Below, piece after piece: positions 1-8,871 of a DNA stretch of 45,592 nt (positions are counted from its first letter, which is position 1; the number at the start of each line of letters is the position of its first letter). The DNA is taken from positions 1 to 45,592 of the forward strand of contig JAUIDY010000044.1 of NCBI GenBank assembly GCA_030428385.1, read 5' to 3'. Under the pieces are notes generated by a model. The model had not been told where the DNA came from. It was given only the letters and a program-made list of their open reading frames with translations, and searched no databases. The translations under genes and the position numbers were made by a program. The stretch comes from Rhodothermia bacterium. Its GTDB lineage: Bacteria > Bacteroidota > Rhodothermia > Rhodothermales > JAAAOL01.

Positions 1-1379
1 TGCCCGGCTGCGCGACCGACTCACCCGCCGAGGCGGAGCCTGACCAGAGACGCGCGCCCAACATCTTGCTGGTGGTCGCCGATGACCTCGGCTACGGCGA
101 CCTCGGCTCCTACGGGCAGCAACGCATCCGCACGCCCGAGCTCGACGCCCTCGCAGCCGAAGGCCTGCGCTTCACCGACTTCTACGCCGGCTCCACCGTC
201 TGCGCGCCGTCGCGAGCCGCGCTGATGACGGGCCAGCACACCGGACACACGCCTATTCGCGGCAACGGAGAGGTGAAGCCGATGGGGCAGCGTCCGCTCG
301 AAGACGAAGTCGTGACCGTCGCCGAAGTCCGCAAGGGCCAGGGCTACAACACGGCCCTGATCGGCAAGTGGGGACTCGGCGGTCCCGGTTCGCCGGGCGA
401 GCCCAACCGCCAGGGCTTTGACCACTTCTTCGGCTACCTCTGCCAGCGCCACGCCCACAACTATTACCCCACGTTCCTTTTCCGCGACGAAACGCGCGTG
501 CCGCTCCGCAACCGCCTTCCCGAACCGATGCGCCCCGATGGCGCAGGCCACGCCATCGAAAAACATGAGTACAGCCACGACCTGTTCGCCAACGAAGCCC
601 TCCAGTTCATCGAGCAGCATCAAGAGGGGCCGTTTTTTCTTTTTCTGGCCCTGACCATCCCGCATGCCAACAACGAAGCGGGCGACGAGGGCATGGAAGT
701 GCCCTCGTATGAACCGTATGCCGAAACAGACTGGCCGCTCCCAGTCAAAGGCTCCGCCGCCATGATTACCCGCATGGATCGTGATGTGGGACGCCTGCTG
801 GACCACCTCCACACCCTGGGTCTCGCCAACAACACGCTCGTCCTTTTTACCTCCGACAATGGCCCGCATGCCGAAGGCGGCAACGATCCAGCGTTCTTCG
901 ATGCCAATGGCCCGCTTCGTGGCATCAAGCGCGACCTGTATGAGGGCGGCATCCGCGTGCCGCTTATTGCATGGCAGCCCGGCACCGTGCCCGCCGGAGC
1001 AACTTCGGACCACATCAGCTATGTGGGCGACTTCATGCGAACCTTTTCTGACCTGACCCAAACCGACCTCCCACAGGCCGACGCGCTGGACAGCATCAGC
1101 ATGCTGCCCACCCTACAAGGCCAAGCCACGGCGCAGGAAACCCATGACTACCTCTACTGGGAGTTTTACGAGGGTGGCTCGGCACAGGCCGTGCGCCAAG
1201 GCCCCTGGAAAGCCGTGCGGTCGCCGATGAAAACGGGCGGCATCGAGCTGTTCAACCTGGATGACGACCTCAGCGAAGCCAACAACATAGCCGAACAACA
1301 TCCGGCTGTGAGCGCCCAGATGGCCGCATTGATGGACGCGGCCCACCGTCCGTCGCCGCTTTGGCAAACCAACCCATGA
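1..1379 (+). CDS. Sulfatase (arylsulfatase A-like), lipoprotein, 5' end outside the window
   Basis: Hydrolyses sulfate esters, probably of sulfated polysaccharides, from the cell surface or periplasm. The reading frame is open from base 3 and starts Pro-Gly-Cys, which looks like the end of a lipobox, so the true start lies upstream; the TTG at 66 is inside the sulfatase core and is not a credible start. The metal-binding VVADDLGYGD stretch comes first, then the formylglycine signature C-A-P-S-R (Cys codon 201-203), then GKWGLGG and TSDNGPH. Class I sulfatases need this Cys converted to formylglycine by a maturase; none is seen in the window. The C-terminal subdomain (EFYEGGSAQAVRQGPWK) is intact. 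Its substrate cannot be told from sequence. The next gene is convergent, 24 bp away. Confidence 0.93.
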   Translation, partial: PGCATDSPAEAEPDQRRAPNILLVVADDLGYGDLGSYGQQRIRTPELDALAAEGLRFTDFYAGSTVCAPSRAALMTGQHTGHTPIRGNGEVKPMGQRPLEDEVVTVAEVRKGQGYNTALIGKWGLGGPGSPGEPNRQGFDHFFGYLCQRHAHNYYPTFLFRDETRVPLRNRLPEPMRPDGAGHAIEKHEYSHDLFANEALQFIEQHQEGPFFLFLALTIPHANNEAGDEGMEVPSYEPYAETDWPLPVKGSAAMITRMDRDVGRLLDHLHTLGLANNTLVLFTSDNGPHAEGGNDPAFFDANGPLRGIKRDLYEGGIRVPLIAWQPGTVPAGATSDHISYVGDFMRTFSDLTQTDLPQADALDSISMLPTLQGQATAQETHDYLYWEFYEGGSAQAVRQGPWKAVRSPMKTGGIELFNLDDDLSEANNIAEQHPAVSAQMAALMDAAHRPSPLWQTNP

Positions 1380-1403
1380 GCAAAACGGGGCCATCCGGGC
1401 TTC

Positions 1404-2972
1404 TCATCCTCCCCGTGGTCGCTTGCGCAGGCGCTGTAATCCCCGCAGCGGCAGCCCGAACAGCCGCATCAGCGCAAGGATGCCGATTAAGACGGGCGGG
1501 GTGTAGATCTTTTGTTGCGCTATTGCCGACGCATCGAAGAAAGCGTCTACATAATGGGTGCTGCTGGCCGGGGCCAGCATAATTTTCAGCCACCGCCGCA
1601 GCGAGGAGACCGCGCCCAGCGTAGGCATCATCCCCATCTCGCGGGCCAGCACGTCGCTGTACGGGTATTGCTCCACCGGGTAGACGTTTTCTGTGTCGAG
1701 GGCGGGGTACTCGGCACAATGCGCCTTCCATGCCCTTGCCTGCTCGTCTTTCACATCTGCCGGAAGCGCATATTGCCCCGCGAGTACGCCCACGGCATAC
1801 CGGGCCTGCATCTCACTGATCGACGGGATGTTGCCAATAATGGGCCGCGCAAAGCCGATCAAGAACAGGTTGGGTGCCTCGGTGTGAACGCAGCCGTGGT
1901 AAAAATCCTTCAGGTGCAGGCGCCCCCGCGACATCTCACTCAGGCGAGAATGATAACCCGTCGTTGGCACTAACACATCCGGGGAAAGGGTGAGGGTGGT
2001 CTCCTGATTGAAGTCGTAGTATTCCTTCCATACCTCATCCACCCGCGGCCCGATGATAAACAGGCGCTCTTCCGCAACGGCTTCCAGGAAATCGTCGCTT
2101 TTGTTGTGGAAGACGTTGAACAGCCGCCCCTTGGCCCGCGCCTTGAGTTGGAGGTCCCAATGCCGACGGCGGGCCTGCGCTGCTTTGTCGGGGTCGGACG
2201 GGGTGTGCTGGTGCGGAAACCACCGCGCCAGCCCTTGATCGAAGCGGATGCGAAAGGTCACGAACCGCTCGCCGATCCAGTTGCGCGGGCCTTTGCGAAA
2301 CGACAGCAACAGCCGGTTGCGCAGGAAGTCGGAGGGCACGCCGCGGATGGGATGATAACGCGGGCTGACACGGATGCCCGACCGCAGCGACAGATACACG
2401 GTGTTGCCATGCGCGGGCTTCGCCAGGTGGTTTGCCACGTCCGCCGCCGACTCGCCGCCGCCCACCACCACCACGGTGGCGTTCCGAATTGCCTCGGGGT
2501 CGTCCGCGATGGGCACCGGCGTGGTGCCAAGCGAGGCTGGCTGATTCACCAGTCCCGTGCACAAGAATACGGCGTCGAAGCGTTCGTCTGTGTGCCCCTC
2601 CTCATCAGCAACTCGGAGCGTCCAGCCGTCCTCGCTTTCTTCCACGTGCTGCACTTCCACGCCGAAGCGAATGTGTTTGTAGAGATCGAAGTGCTCGGCA
2701 AATGCCTCCAGGTAATCCCCAAACTCGCCGCCGCGAAAAAACTCGGCGTAGTCGTGAGCAGGCGACACGTCCGGCCCCCACTGGCGGAAACACGAAAACT
2801 GGGTGGTGTATTTGGTGGAGGTGGAAATGAAGTCGGGTCGCTGGTCGCCCCAGCAGCCACGCACGGAGTGGCTTTTCTCAAAGCACACCAGCTCGGCGTC
2901 GGGAAACGTATCCTGCAGGTACTTCAGCGTGATGAGGCCACTGCTCCCCGCGCCGACGACAGCGATTTTCAT
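1404..2972 (-). CDS. Flavin-containing monooxygenase-like NAD(P)/FAD protein
   Basis: 522 residues, cytoplasmic, with two dinucleotide-binding motifs: GAGSSG at residues 7-12 for FAD and GGGESA at 171-176 for NADPH, the arrangement of class B flavoprotein monooxygenases. The C-terminal part (VPTTGYHSRLSEMSRG, then LFLIGFARPIIGNIPSISEMQARY) also matches this group. The classical FxGxxxHxxx(W/Y) fingerprint between the two motifs is not recognisable, so monooxygenase activity and substrate stay open. Start ATG at 2972 directly precedes the FAD motif. A basic, proline-containing tail follows residue 500. The gene stands alone, convergent to the sulfatase; a MITE-like repeat lies just upstream of its start. 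Confidence 0.85.
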   Translation of the reverse strand: MKIAVVGAGSSGLITLKYLQDTFPDAELVCFEKSHSVRGCWGDQRPDFISTSTKYTTQFSCFRQWGPDVSPAHDYAEFFRGGEFGDYLEAFAEHFDLYKHIRFGVEVQHVEESEDGWTLRVADEEGHTDERFDAVFLCTGLVNQPASLGTTPVPIADDPEAIRNATVVVVGGGESAADVANHLAKPAHGNTVYLSLRSGIRVSPRYHPIRGVPSDFLRNRLLLSFRKGPRNWIGERFVTFRIRFDQGLARWFPHQHTPSDPDKAAQARRRHWDLQLKARAKGRLFNVFHNKSDDFLEAVAEERLFIIGPRVDEVWKEYYDFNQETTLTLSPDVLVPTTGYHSRLSEMSRGRLHLKDFYHGCVHTEAPNLFLIGFARPIIGNIPSISEMQARYAVGVLAGQYALPADVKDEQARAWKAHCAEYPALDTENVYPVEQYPYSDVLAREMGMMPTLGAVSSLRRWLKIMLAPASSTHYVDAFFDASAIAQQKIYTPPVLIGILALMRLFGLPLRGLQRLRKRPRGG

Positions 2973-2973
2973 G

Positions 2974-3178
2974 CGTTATACCGATTCTGTTTGTTGATGT
3001 CGGAATAGCGAAGGCACTCCTTTCCACGTTCCCTCTCCCTCGATGGGAGAGGGCCAGGGTGAGGGTGAAACAACGATGCTTGTCTCTACGACTCCCCCTC
3101 ACTCTGTCTCTCTCCCGCCAGGGGAGAGAGAACCTATTTCTAAAGCAAGTAGCCAAACATTAAGGATGGCAAATACGC
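2974..3178. repeat. MITE-like palindromic repeat, copy 1
   Basis: About 200 bp. The outer end (ATACCGATTCTGTTTGTTGA) matches the ends of the other copies, and the core has two hairpin halves, CCCTCTCCCTCGATGGGAGA and CTCTCTCCCGCCAGGGGAGA, joined by GGGTGAGGG and its inverted partner. The core from about 3040 to 3130 is essentially identical to copy 3 at 36.2 kb. It fills most of the 347-bp gap between the monooxygenase and the ketoacyl synthase; nothing else is visible in the rest (3179-3319). Confidence 0.8.
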
Positions 3179-3319
3179 TCCTTCGGTCAAGCCGTAGACA
3201 ACGGGGGCCCGTATTTTTCTGCGTTGGAAATACTCACGAACGTGGGAGATTTACTTACGTCAGTCGGTTTCGCCTCGTGTCTCACTGTGTTCAAGATGAC
3301 ACCAGGATACGCTGTGCGG

Positions 3320-4399
3320 TCACGAAACCACCGTCAGGCTCACGAAGACGTAGTTGAACTGCCCCGACTCCGGCACAAAAAGCAGCAGGCGGTCGCCCAC
3401 GTTTACCGGCTGCGTGCGCAGGTATTCATCGAGCATGATGTAGATGCTGGCCGCGCCGGTGTTGCCCGCCGTGCGCAGGTTGGTCCAGTACGGCACGTCG
3501 CGGTCGGGCGATAGCTTGCCCATCACCTGCTTCACCGTCCGCTCGAAGTAATACGACGACATGTGGGGCAGCACCATCGTGTAGTTGTCCAGCGACTCAT
3601 GGTGCGCAGCCAGCGCCCCGGTGAGCGCCTTCTTCGACAGCGGCCCCATGTATTTGGCGAGGATCGTCACGTCCTGGCTCAGCACCAGCGGGTTGTATTG
3701 CAGCTTCATGCACAGCGGCGCTTCGTGCGCAAACGAACGCGAATACGTCCAGTCTACCCGCAGCGAACGGCCCGCCGCACGTGGCTCCGGTTCGAGCAGA
3801 AACGCCCCGGCCCCATCGGACAGCATAAACCGCAGAAACACCGCCATAAACCACTGCGAACGCTTCACATCCCGAAAGATGGTCGGCAGGTCGTACGCCG
3901 GGCGGAAGGATTTCGATTTGAGCGCCACCGTTGATTGCTCCACACCCACCGCGAGCGCTGCCTGTGCATCGCCTGCTTTGACGGCGCGGGCGGCGTTTAC
4001 AATGGCCTGCGCCCCCGACGAACAGATGCCGGAGTTGGAGTTGATCTCCACGGCCTCGCGTACCAGCTTGGCCTTGCCCAACTGGTCGTGCACCAGCGAC
4101 GCCAACCCCGGAGCCAGCAGCGGCGCATGCGTCGATCCCGCCGACAGATAGTCGATGGTCGGGGCCTCTCCGTTGAGGCAGTCATCGACGGCTTCGGTGG
4201 CGAGTTCGTACACCGAGTGCGTGGCGTTTTGCTTCTTGTCCAGCGCGTAGTGGCGCGTCTCAATCCCGTTGGCTTTCAGGATTTTGCGGCGGACGCCGCC
4301 CTCCCCCAGCACCCGGCCCAGGTAGTCGCCAATGTGCGCGTTGTCCACCGGCTCGCCCGGCAGAAAAGAACCCGTGCGGGTAAGAAAACAATCAGGCAA
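3320..4399 (-). CDS. 3-oxoacyl-ACP synthase III family protein (FabH-like)
   Basis: 359-residue thiolase-fold condensing enzyme. The catalytic triad is visible: Cys126 in SNSGICSSGA, His279 in VLPHMSS and Asn313 in TAGNTGAASIY. Family members condense an acyl-CoA or acyl-ACP with malonyl-ACP; divergent ones such as DarB make dialkylresorcinols or other specialised lipids. This copy differs from housekeeping FabH in its N-terminal part and sits next to a membrane protein instead of fab genes, so a specialised product is more likely than bulk fatty acid initiation (inference). Its ATG at 4399 overlaps the 3' end of the upstream gene by 8 bp, which indicates translational coupling. Confidence 0.85.
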   Translation of the reverse strand: MPDCFLTRTGSFLPGEPVDNAHIGDYLGRVLGEGGVRRKILKANGIETRHYALDKKQNATHSVYELATEAVDDCLNGEAPTIDYLSAGSTHAPLLAPGLASLVHDQLGKAKLVREAVEINSNSGICSSGAQAIVNAARAVKAGDAQAALAVGVEQSTVALKSKSFRPAYDLPTIFRDVKRSQWFMAVFLRFMLSDGAGAFLLEPEPRAAGRSLRVDWTYSRSFAHEAPLCMKLQYNPLVLSQDVTILAKYMGPLSKKALTGALAAHHESLDNYTMVLPHMSSYYFERTVKQVMGKLSPDRDVPYWTNLRTAGNTGAASIYIMLDEYLRTQPVNVGDRLLLFVPESGQFNYVFVSLTVVS

Positions 4400-5132
4400 C
4401 GGTGACCTCGCTTAGTTCCACGGCTTCCGGGTTTTTGCGCAGCAACTCGTAGGCAAACTCATCAAACGCGATGTGGTGGTACAGGTACTGGCTGGGGTCC
4501 GACAGGAACGGGCTGCTGTTGTAGTGGCTGCGGTTGCTGTTCGTTTGCAGGTAGAAGCCGAGGTTGATCAGCGCCTGCGGGTCATCGGCGTAGATGTTTT
4601 GCAGGCACCAGAGCAGCAACGAGTCGGAGTCGAACGAGTTGAGTGCCCGGATGATGGTATGCAGGTCGCCAAAGATGGTGATGGTGAGGACGACAAAAAA
4701 GACCACATTCGTCGCCCCAAAAAGCTGCCACGAGTGCCGGTCGTTCTGATCCAGAATCTTGCGTCCAAACTGCTCGATGTCTTCGGGGCGGCTGTGACGG
4801 TAAAAGTCGAGGTTGGCGAGAAAGGCGTCTTTGTCGAAGCGCTCGAAGACTTCGTACGAGAGGTCGTCGTGGCAGATCGTGAGCCCATGCGCCACCACGT
4901 CCTTGATGGAGTTGACGCTGAAATCGCCGTCGATGCCCTTCAGCATCTCGCCCGACCGCCCGTCCCGCCGCTCCGGCGTCCCCGAGAGCAAATAGCGATA
5001 CAGCACCGGCTCGATCTGCACATGCCTGATGAGCAGCAGCAGCGCATCGTGCGAGGCGAAATATTTGATGCCAAAGGCCAGCACGGCGTCGATGACCTTT
5101 TTCTCGAAGCCCCACGCCCGGCGGTGCAGCAC
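4392..5132 (-). CDS. Uncharacterised membrane-associated protein coupled to the ketoacyl synthase
   Basis: No function recognised. The open frame runs from a GTG at 5132 (246 residues) and has one clear hydrophobic segment (VVFFVVLTITIFGDL, about residues 138-155) and a His-rich, acidic C-terminus (YLYHHIAFDEFAYELL). The same frame continues upstream through a plausible hydrophobic segment (FLRPVLIVWYFFLRALIIPL) as far as a TAG at 5202-5204, beyond which a 23-codon ATG-led stretch is also in frame. The natural gene therefore probably starts at 5273 and is broken by one stop. GTG 5132 has no ribosome-binding site in front and would remove a membrane segment. It overlaps the ketoacyl synthase by 8 bp, suggesting a shared pathway. 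Confidence 0.6.
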   Translation of the reverse strand: MLHRRAWGFEKKVIDAVLAFGIKYFASHDALLLLIRHVQIEPVLYRYLLSGTPERRDGRSGEMLKGIDGDFSVNSIKDVVAHGLTICHDDLSYEVFERFDKDAFLANLDFYRHSRPEDIEQFGRKILDQNDRHSWQLFGATNVVFFVVLTITIFGDLHTIIRALNSFDSDSLLLWCLQNIYADDPQALINLGFYLQTNSNRSHYNSSPFLSDPSQYLYHHIAFDEFAYELLRKNPEAVELSEVTVA

Positions 5133-5201
5133 AAACTTGAGCGGGATGATGAGGGCCCGCAGGAAGAAGTACCAAACGATGAGTACCGGACGCAGAAACC
5201 G

Positions 5202-5273
5202 CTAATCCCACCGCGTCTTCTCGCGGTCGAAGATCTCGTTTACATAGTCAGTGACGTACGGAAAGCGTTGCAT
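5202..5273 (-). pseudogene. Detached N-terminal exon-like piece ending in an in-frame amber codon
   Basis: ATG at 5273-5271 is followed by 22 more sense codons (MQRFPYVTDYVNEIFDREKT, then RWD) and TAG at 5204-5202. Reading through the TAG stays in frame with the downstream protein without any indel: the next codons give RFLRPVLIVWYFFL and join the 246-residue frame. Together they would make a protein of about 293 residues. A point nonsense mutation, an assembly error or amber readthrough all fit. Confidence 0.55.
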
Positions 5274-5456
5274 AGCGAGGGGAGAATCCGCAGCAGGAGG
5301 TGTTTGGGGGCTTTGTGACGTGTCTGCTTCGGGCCAACGTTAAGGTCCGCTACGGGTTTCGAACACGGAGAACGGCCAAGCCCGGTAAGACAACAACAAT
5401 CATCTGATTGACGCCTCAACAAGCGAAAAGGCAACATTCCGAGCAAATATCAGCGC

Positions 5457-5801
5457 TTACTTGCGCCGCCGTTTCTTTTGGGCCGCCTGCTGCGCTACCA
5501 CGATGGCTTTACCCGCCCACACCTGCAAGGCGTCCACATCTTCCAGCACGCTGATGGGTACCTCGTAGTACTTCATGGCGCGGTCATCGCCGTAGGGGCG
5601 AAAAGGCTCCATGCCGGCGGCTTCAAAATCGGGCCGGTTCGAGTCATCCACCTTGAAGTACAAACGATCCTCGGCAATCAAGGCAAAGAAATAGCCGTCG
5701 GCATATAGCCCCACCCCGCCGAACATGCTTTTTGAATCGATGGATGCAACATGCTCCAGTTGCTCGATGACGAAGCTGCGATAACCAGGGGAAACGGGCA
5801 T
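5457..5801 (-). CDS. TfoX N-terminal domain protein
   Basis: 114 residues forming a stand-alone TfoX/Sxy N-terminal domain: SKSMFGGVGLYADGYFFALI at residues 23-42, then RLYFKVDDSNRPDFEAAG and a MKYYEVP strand, all characteristic. In gammaproteobacteria full-length TfoX promotes competence gene expression, but single-domain versions like this are widespread and of unknown role. The C-terminus is a lysine/arginine-rich tail (AAQKKRRRK). Single gene; no partner is evident in the neighbourhood. Confidence 0.85.
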   Translation of the reverse strand: MPVSPGYRSFVIEQLEHVASIDSKSMFGGVGLYADGYFFALIAEDRLYFKVDDSNRPDFEAAGMEPFRPYGDDRAMKYYEVPISVLEDVDALQVWAGKAIVVAQQAAQKKRRRK

Positions 5802-5860
5802 GGATTGTTTATCAGAGGTAGCATTTTAAGAACAAGGCTTACACAAACCTCCCTTTTCAG

Positions 5861-5902
5861 CGTCATCACGAAGCTCCGCAGGAACTGTGGTGATCTCACC
5901 CC
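5861..5902. repeat. Short dispersed GTCAT...GATCTC repeat
   Basis: CGTCATCACGAAGCTCCGCA continues to TGGTGATCTCACCCC. The same words occur in inverted order at 36328-36362 and in related form at 36046-36112 and 40762-40866. It lies between the TfoX-N gene and the haloperoxidase-like gene. Confidence 0.65.
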
Positions 5903-5937
5903 AGACATATGGAAGTCCCGGAAAAATTGAGGAGCGC

Positions 5938-8193
5938 CTAATCCACCACCACCACGGTCTGCACCGACGCATTGTCCTCGCTTACAAGCCGCAGCACATA
6001 CACACCCGCTGCGAGCCGCCCGGTGTCGAGCGTGACGAACTGCCGGTACTGCTGGGTAAAGTCCAGCACACGCCGACCCAGCACATCATACAGTTCGACA
6101 GACACGGTTTCCACGGGCACGTTTAAATCCACGTTGAGCATCGAGCCGCCCCGGACGGGGTTGGGATATACTTCGGCGAAGGCACGGCTGGTTAGCGGGG
6201 CCCCGCTGGGGTCGGGCGGCTTGCCCTCGAAATAGCGCTCCGCCAGCAAAAAGGCGTCGATGCCAATCTCAATCCCGATGTGCCGACCGGGAAGGTCGTC
6301 GGCGGGCGGATGGATGCCGCCCCAGATGCGCGAGAGGCTGGTCTGGTCGGAGGCATCGCGGTAGGTGGCCCATTGCAGCGTCACGTCTACGCTGGGGCCT
6401 TCCTCGAAGACAAGGAATTCGTTTTGGGGTGCGTGAAATTCGCCCATGCCCCCCGGGAAAAACGCATCGCCCGTGAGCAGCGTCATCACCTCGGCGGCAG
6501 CGCGGGAGAACGTGGAGTGCCCGGAGATGTAGCCCGCAAACGGTGGCGTGATAAAACTGGGGCGCTGGTAGGGCCACCAGTTCTCGGCCAGAATCCAGTC
6601 CACGCCTGCAAAGTCGGTGTCAGGGTCTTCGATGTAGCCCGGTCCGCGCCACGTATACAGCTTCACCTTGCCAACATGCTCGCCACCTTCCCCTGCCAGC
6701 GGATCGCCTTCGGCTACCAGTTCGACGCGCCCCTCAATCAGTGGGATGCCGCCGGGATGATAGCGAGGAAGGGACGGATCGGTGCTTTGCCCCCATTCCG
6801 CCATCCCGCGAATCGCCGAGATCGGGCGGATGTAATCGTACCAGCCCTTGATACCCCACGCCGTGACCGCCGCATCGTGAACAGCCCCCGCCAGCGTAAA
6901 ATACGCCTTCACGTCCCATTCCAACTCATCCAGAATCGGCCCTTCGCCCCGGAAGCGTTTCTCAAACTGCGGGTGGTCGCTCACATAGTTGAGAATGGTG
7001 AACCAGTGACCCGGAGGCGTCTCGGAGTCGGGACCGTCGGCCCAGAACTCGGCGAGGACGCGGGCATAGTCGCCACGCGGAACGATCTGCGGCACGTACG
7101 GCTGGCCGGTGTATGGATTCAGCGCATGCCCCAGACTGGGGTCACCGCCCTCCAACAGGTCGTAGAAGCCGCGATAGTCCTCAAAAGCAGCGGGCAGGTC
7201 CGGGATATTGCCAATCGCCCCCGGCGAGATGTCGATCAGAACGCCGTCGTTGGGATCGAGGTGACCGCCCCATGCCGCCACCAGCGCAAAGCCCCATTTG
7301 TATTCCTCCGAAAGCCCGCCCACAGCGGTCGTGTCGAGGTGCGGCGGCTGACCGGGATCATGGTACACCCAGTAGTCGAAATCATCGCGGTGGTAAATCG
7401 TGCGGTCTTCCTCGGTAAGAGCAAACGCCGCCACCTGCCCCCATTCCGGGCTCAGAAACTTGGGCGTGTTAAACGGAATGGGATTGCCTGCCTGATCGAT
7501 GAACACATCAAGCGTGAGGGGCTGCCAGCGGTTGGGGTTCTCCAGATCGGGGTTGCCAGGTAACTCCGGCACCAGCGGTGGGTTGACGGGCTGGTAAAAA
7601 TAGTTGTCGTAGTTATCCTGCTCGTTGGCGTGGTCTTGCCGCCCAAACACGATGAGGCACTGGGCGAGGTAGTTGCCCAGCGCCGCCGCCGAGCCGGTGG
7701 CATAGTCCGTCGAGATAAACGCGGCGTCGTAGCCCAACCCTGCCAGCAGCGAATCAAACCGGGCCAGCGACCCGGTGGAGCCCGGCGAACGCTCGAAGCG
7801 GTGGGTCAGGAGCCGGTACGCGGCATAGCTCATCGTTTCTTCCTGCGCGGCTTGCACGTCGCCGGGAGCAGGAAAGGCCTCCATCGGGCAGGAATAGCCA
7901 TCGCGATGCTGCGCCAATAGGTAAGGCGAGGCTGTGCCTTCATAAATGGCCCAGGCGTCGTAGAGCGCGATGGCCGTATGGAAGAGGTTGCGGCCGTGGA
8001 CGGTGGGACGGGCGAAGTCGTTGCGGATGGCTTCCAGCAGCACCTCGTTCCACTGCCGCGCTACGGAATGCTGCGCCTGCACGGGTGCCCCAAAACCAGC
8101 CATCCCAAGCCACATCGCAGCCAAGGAAACGCCCAACAGAAGAGATCGGAGACGGAAGCGGGGGGGAAACACGGGGTGCGAGGGGACAGCCAT
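5938..8193 (-). CDS. Secreted vanadium-dependent haloperoxidase-like (PAP2) protein with T9SS sorting domain
   Basis: 751 residues. A signal peptide (RSLLLGVSLAAMWLGMAG, cleavage near VQAQ) is followed by a PAP2/vanadium haloperoxidase fold whose phosphate/vanadate-binding residues are visible: K449 and R456 in KGWYDYIRP, S557-G-H559 in YISGHSTFS, and R622/H628 in RIWGGIHPPADD. The last ~80 residues (AEVYPNPVRGG ... LYDVLGRRV ... LAAGVYVLRLV) are a T9SS type A sorting domain, so the enzyme is exported and probably anchored at the surface. Members oxidise halides with H2O2 or act as phosphatases; sequence alone does not decide. ATG at 8193 is preferred over an upstream TTG because it places the signal peptide correctly. 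Confidence 0.9.
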   Translation of the reverse strand: MAVPSHPVFPPRFRLRSLLLGVSLAAMWLGMAGFGAPVQAQHSVARQWNEVLLEAIRNDFARPTVHGRNLFHTAIALYDAWAIYEGTASPYLLAQHRDGYSCPMEAFPAPGDVQAAQEETMSYAAYRLLTHRFERSPGSTGSLARFDSLLAGLGYDAAFISTDYATGSAAALGNYLAQCLIVFGRQDHANEQDNYDNYFYQPVNPPLVPELPGNPDLENPNRWQPLTLDVFIDQAGNPIPFNTPKFLSPEWGQVAAFALTEEDRTIYHRDDFDYWVYHDPGQPPHLDTTAVGGLSEEYKWGFALVAAWGGHLDPNDGVLIDISPGAIGNIPDLPAAFEDYRGFYDLLEGGDPSLGHALNPYTGQPYVPQIVPRGDYARVLAEFWADGPDSETPPGHWFTILNYVSDHPQFEKRFRGEGPILDELEWDVKAYFTLAGAVHDAAVTAWGIKGWYDYIRPISAIRGMAEWGQSTDPSLPRYHPGGIPLIEGRVELVAEGDPLAGEGGEHVGKVKLYTWRGPGYIEDPDTDFAGVDWILAENWWPYQRPSFITPPFAGYISGHSTFSRAAAEVMTLLTGDAFFPGGMGEFHAPQNEFLVFEEGPSVDVTLQWATYRDASDQTSLSRIWGGIHPPADDLPGRHIGIEIGIDAFLLAERYFEGKPPDPSGAPLTSRAFAEVYPNPVRGGSMLNVDLNVPVETVSVELYDVLGRRVLDFTQQYRQFVTLDTGRLAAGVYVLRLVSEDNASVQTVVVVD

Positions 8194-8238
8194 AACATCG
8201 TGAGTAAAAATCAAACGCTCATCCGCCGTTTGGGTTGC

Positions 8239-8871
8239 TCAGCCCGGGCGTCGTTCTTCCGGTGGCTTCACCTTAAACCGGTCGTTCACCTCCTGGATGC
8301 TCCCTTCCCGCACGCCTTGTGTTAGCACCTGCTCGTAGAGTTTCTGCGCCTCCTCCAACGGGTATTCGATGCCTTCGGCCCGGTCCAGCCTGCCATCGGC
8401 GTTTTGGTCGATCAGCTTCACCTCTTTTGCTAACAGCGGGTCGTACAGGATAAAGGCGTTAAACCACGTTGCGTCGTCACGCAGAAAGGTTTGAATGGCA
8501 TAGGTTCGATTAAACTGGGTAATCAGTACCTGCACCGGCGCGCGCCTTTTGTGCATCCCCCGGGCCTTCGCGGCAGCAATACCCATAGCATAGACATCAT
8601 TGGCCTGTGCCAAAGTGAGACCCCCAAACAACAACGTGTCGAGCCTCCCATCCTGGTTCTGATCCACGGCTTGCAACAAAAACCGGCGGTCGTCTCGCAA
8701 AATGAGAAGGTTGGCATCTCCACCCGTCGGCTCGTTCATCCGCACGATTTCATAGATATCTCCCGCGTAGTCGAATGCAAACGACGCCTGGCGAGGCGTT
8801 GGCTGGGACGTGGCACACCCCTGAAGGACCAGAATAACGACCAGGACCAGCGTCCGCATCATGGGTTTCAT
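8239..8871 (-). CDS. EF-hand-containing lipoprotein of unknown function
   Basis: 210 residues. Start ATG at 8871 is preceded by a good Shine-Dalgarno (GGGAGGTTGTT), unusual in this window, and gives a lipoprotein signal MKPMMRTLVLVVILVLQGC with Cys19 as the lipidation site. Two calcium-loop-like motifs, DQNQDGRLDTLL and DQNADGRLDRAE, are spaced about 90 residues apart and match the DxNxDGxxD pattern of EF-hands. It ends 45 bp before the start of the haloperoxidase-like gene, so the two may be cotranscribed with this gene first. No known family recognised; a calcium-binding envelope protein is the inference. Confidence 0.8.
   Translation of the reverse strand: MKPMMRTLVLVVILVLQGCATSQPTPRQASFAFDYAGDIYEIVRMNEPTGGDANLLILRDDRRFLLQAVDQNQDGRLDTLLFGGLTLAQANDVYAMGIAAAKARGMHKRRAPVQVLITQFNRTYAIQTFLRDDATWFNAFILYDPLLAKEVKLIDQNADGRLDRAEGIEYPLEEAQKLYEQVLTQGVREGSIQEVNDRFKVKPPEERRPG

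Noticed and set aside
21-1061. 346-codon open frame antisense to the sulfatase
   Set aside because: It mirrors a high-GC coding gene, has no recognisable domain and conflicts with a clear sulfatase active site on the other strand.
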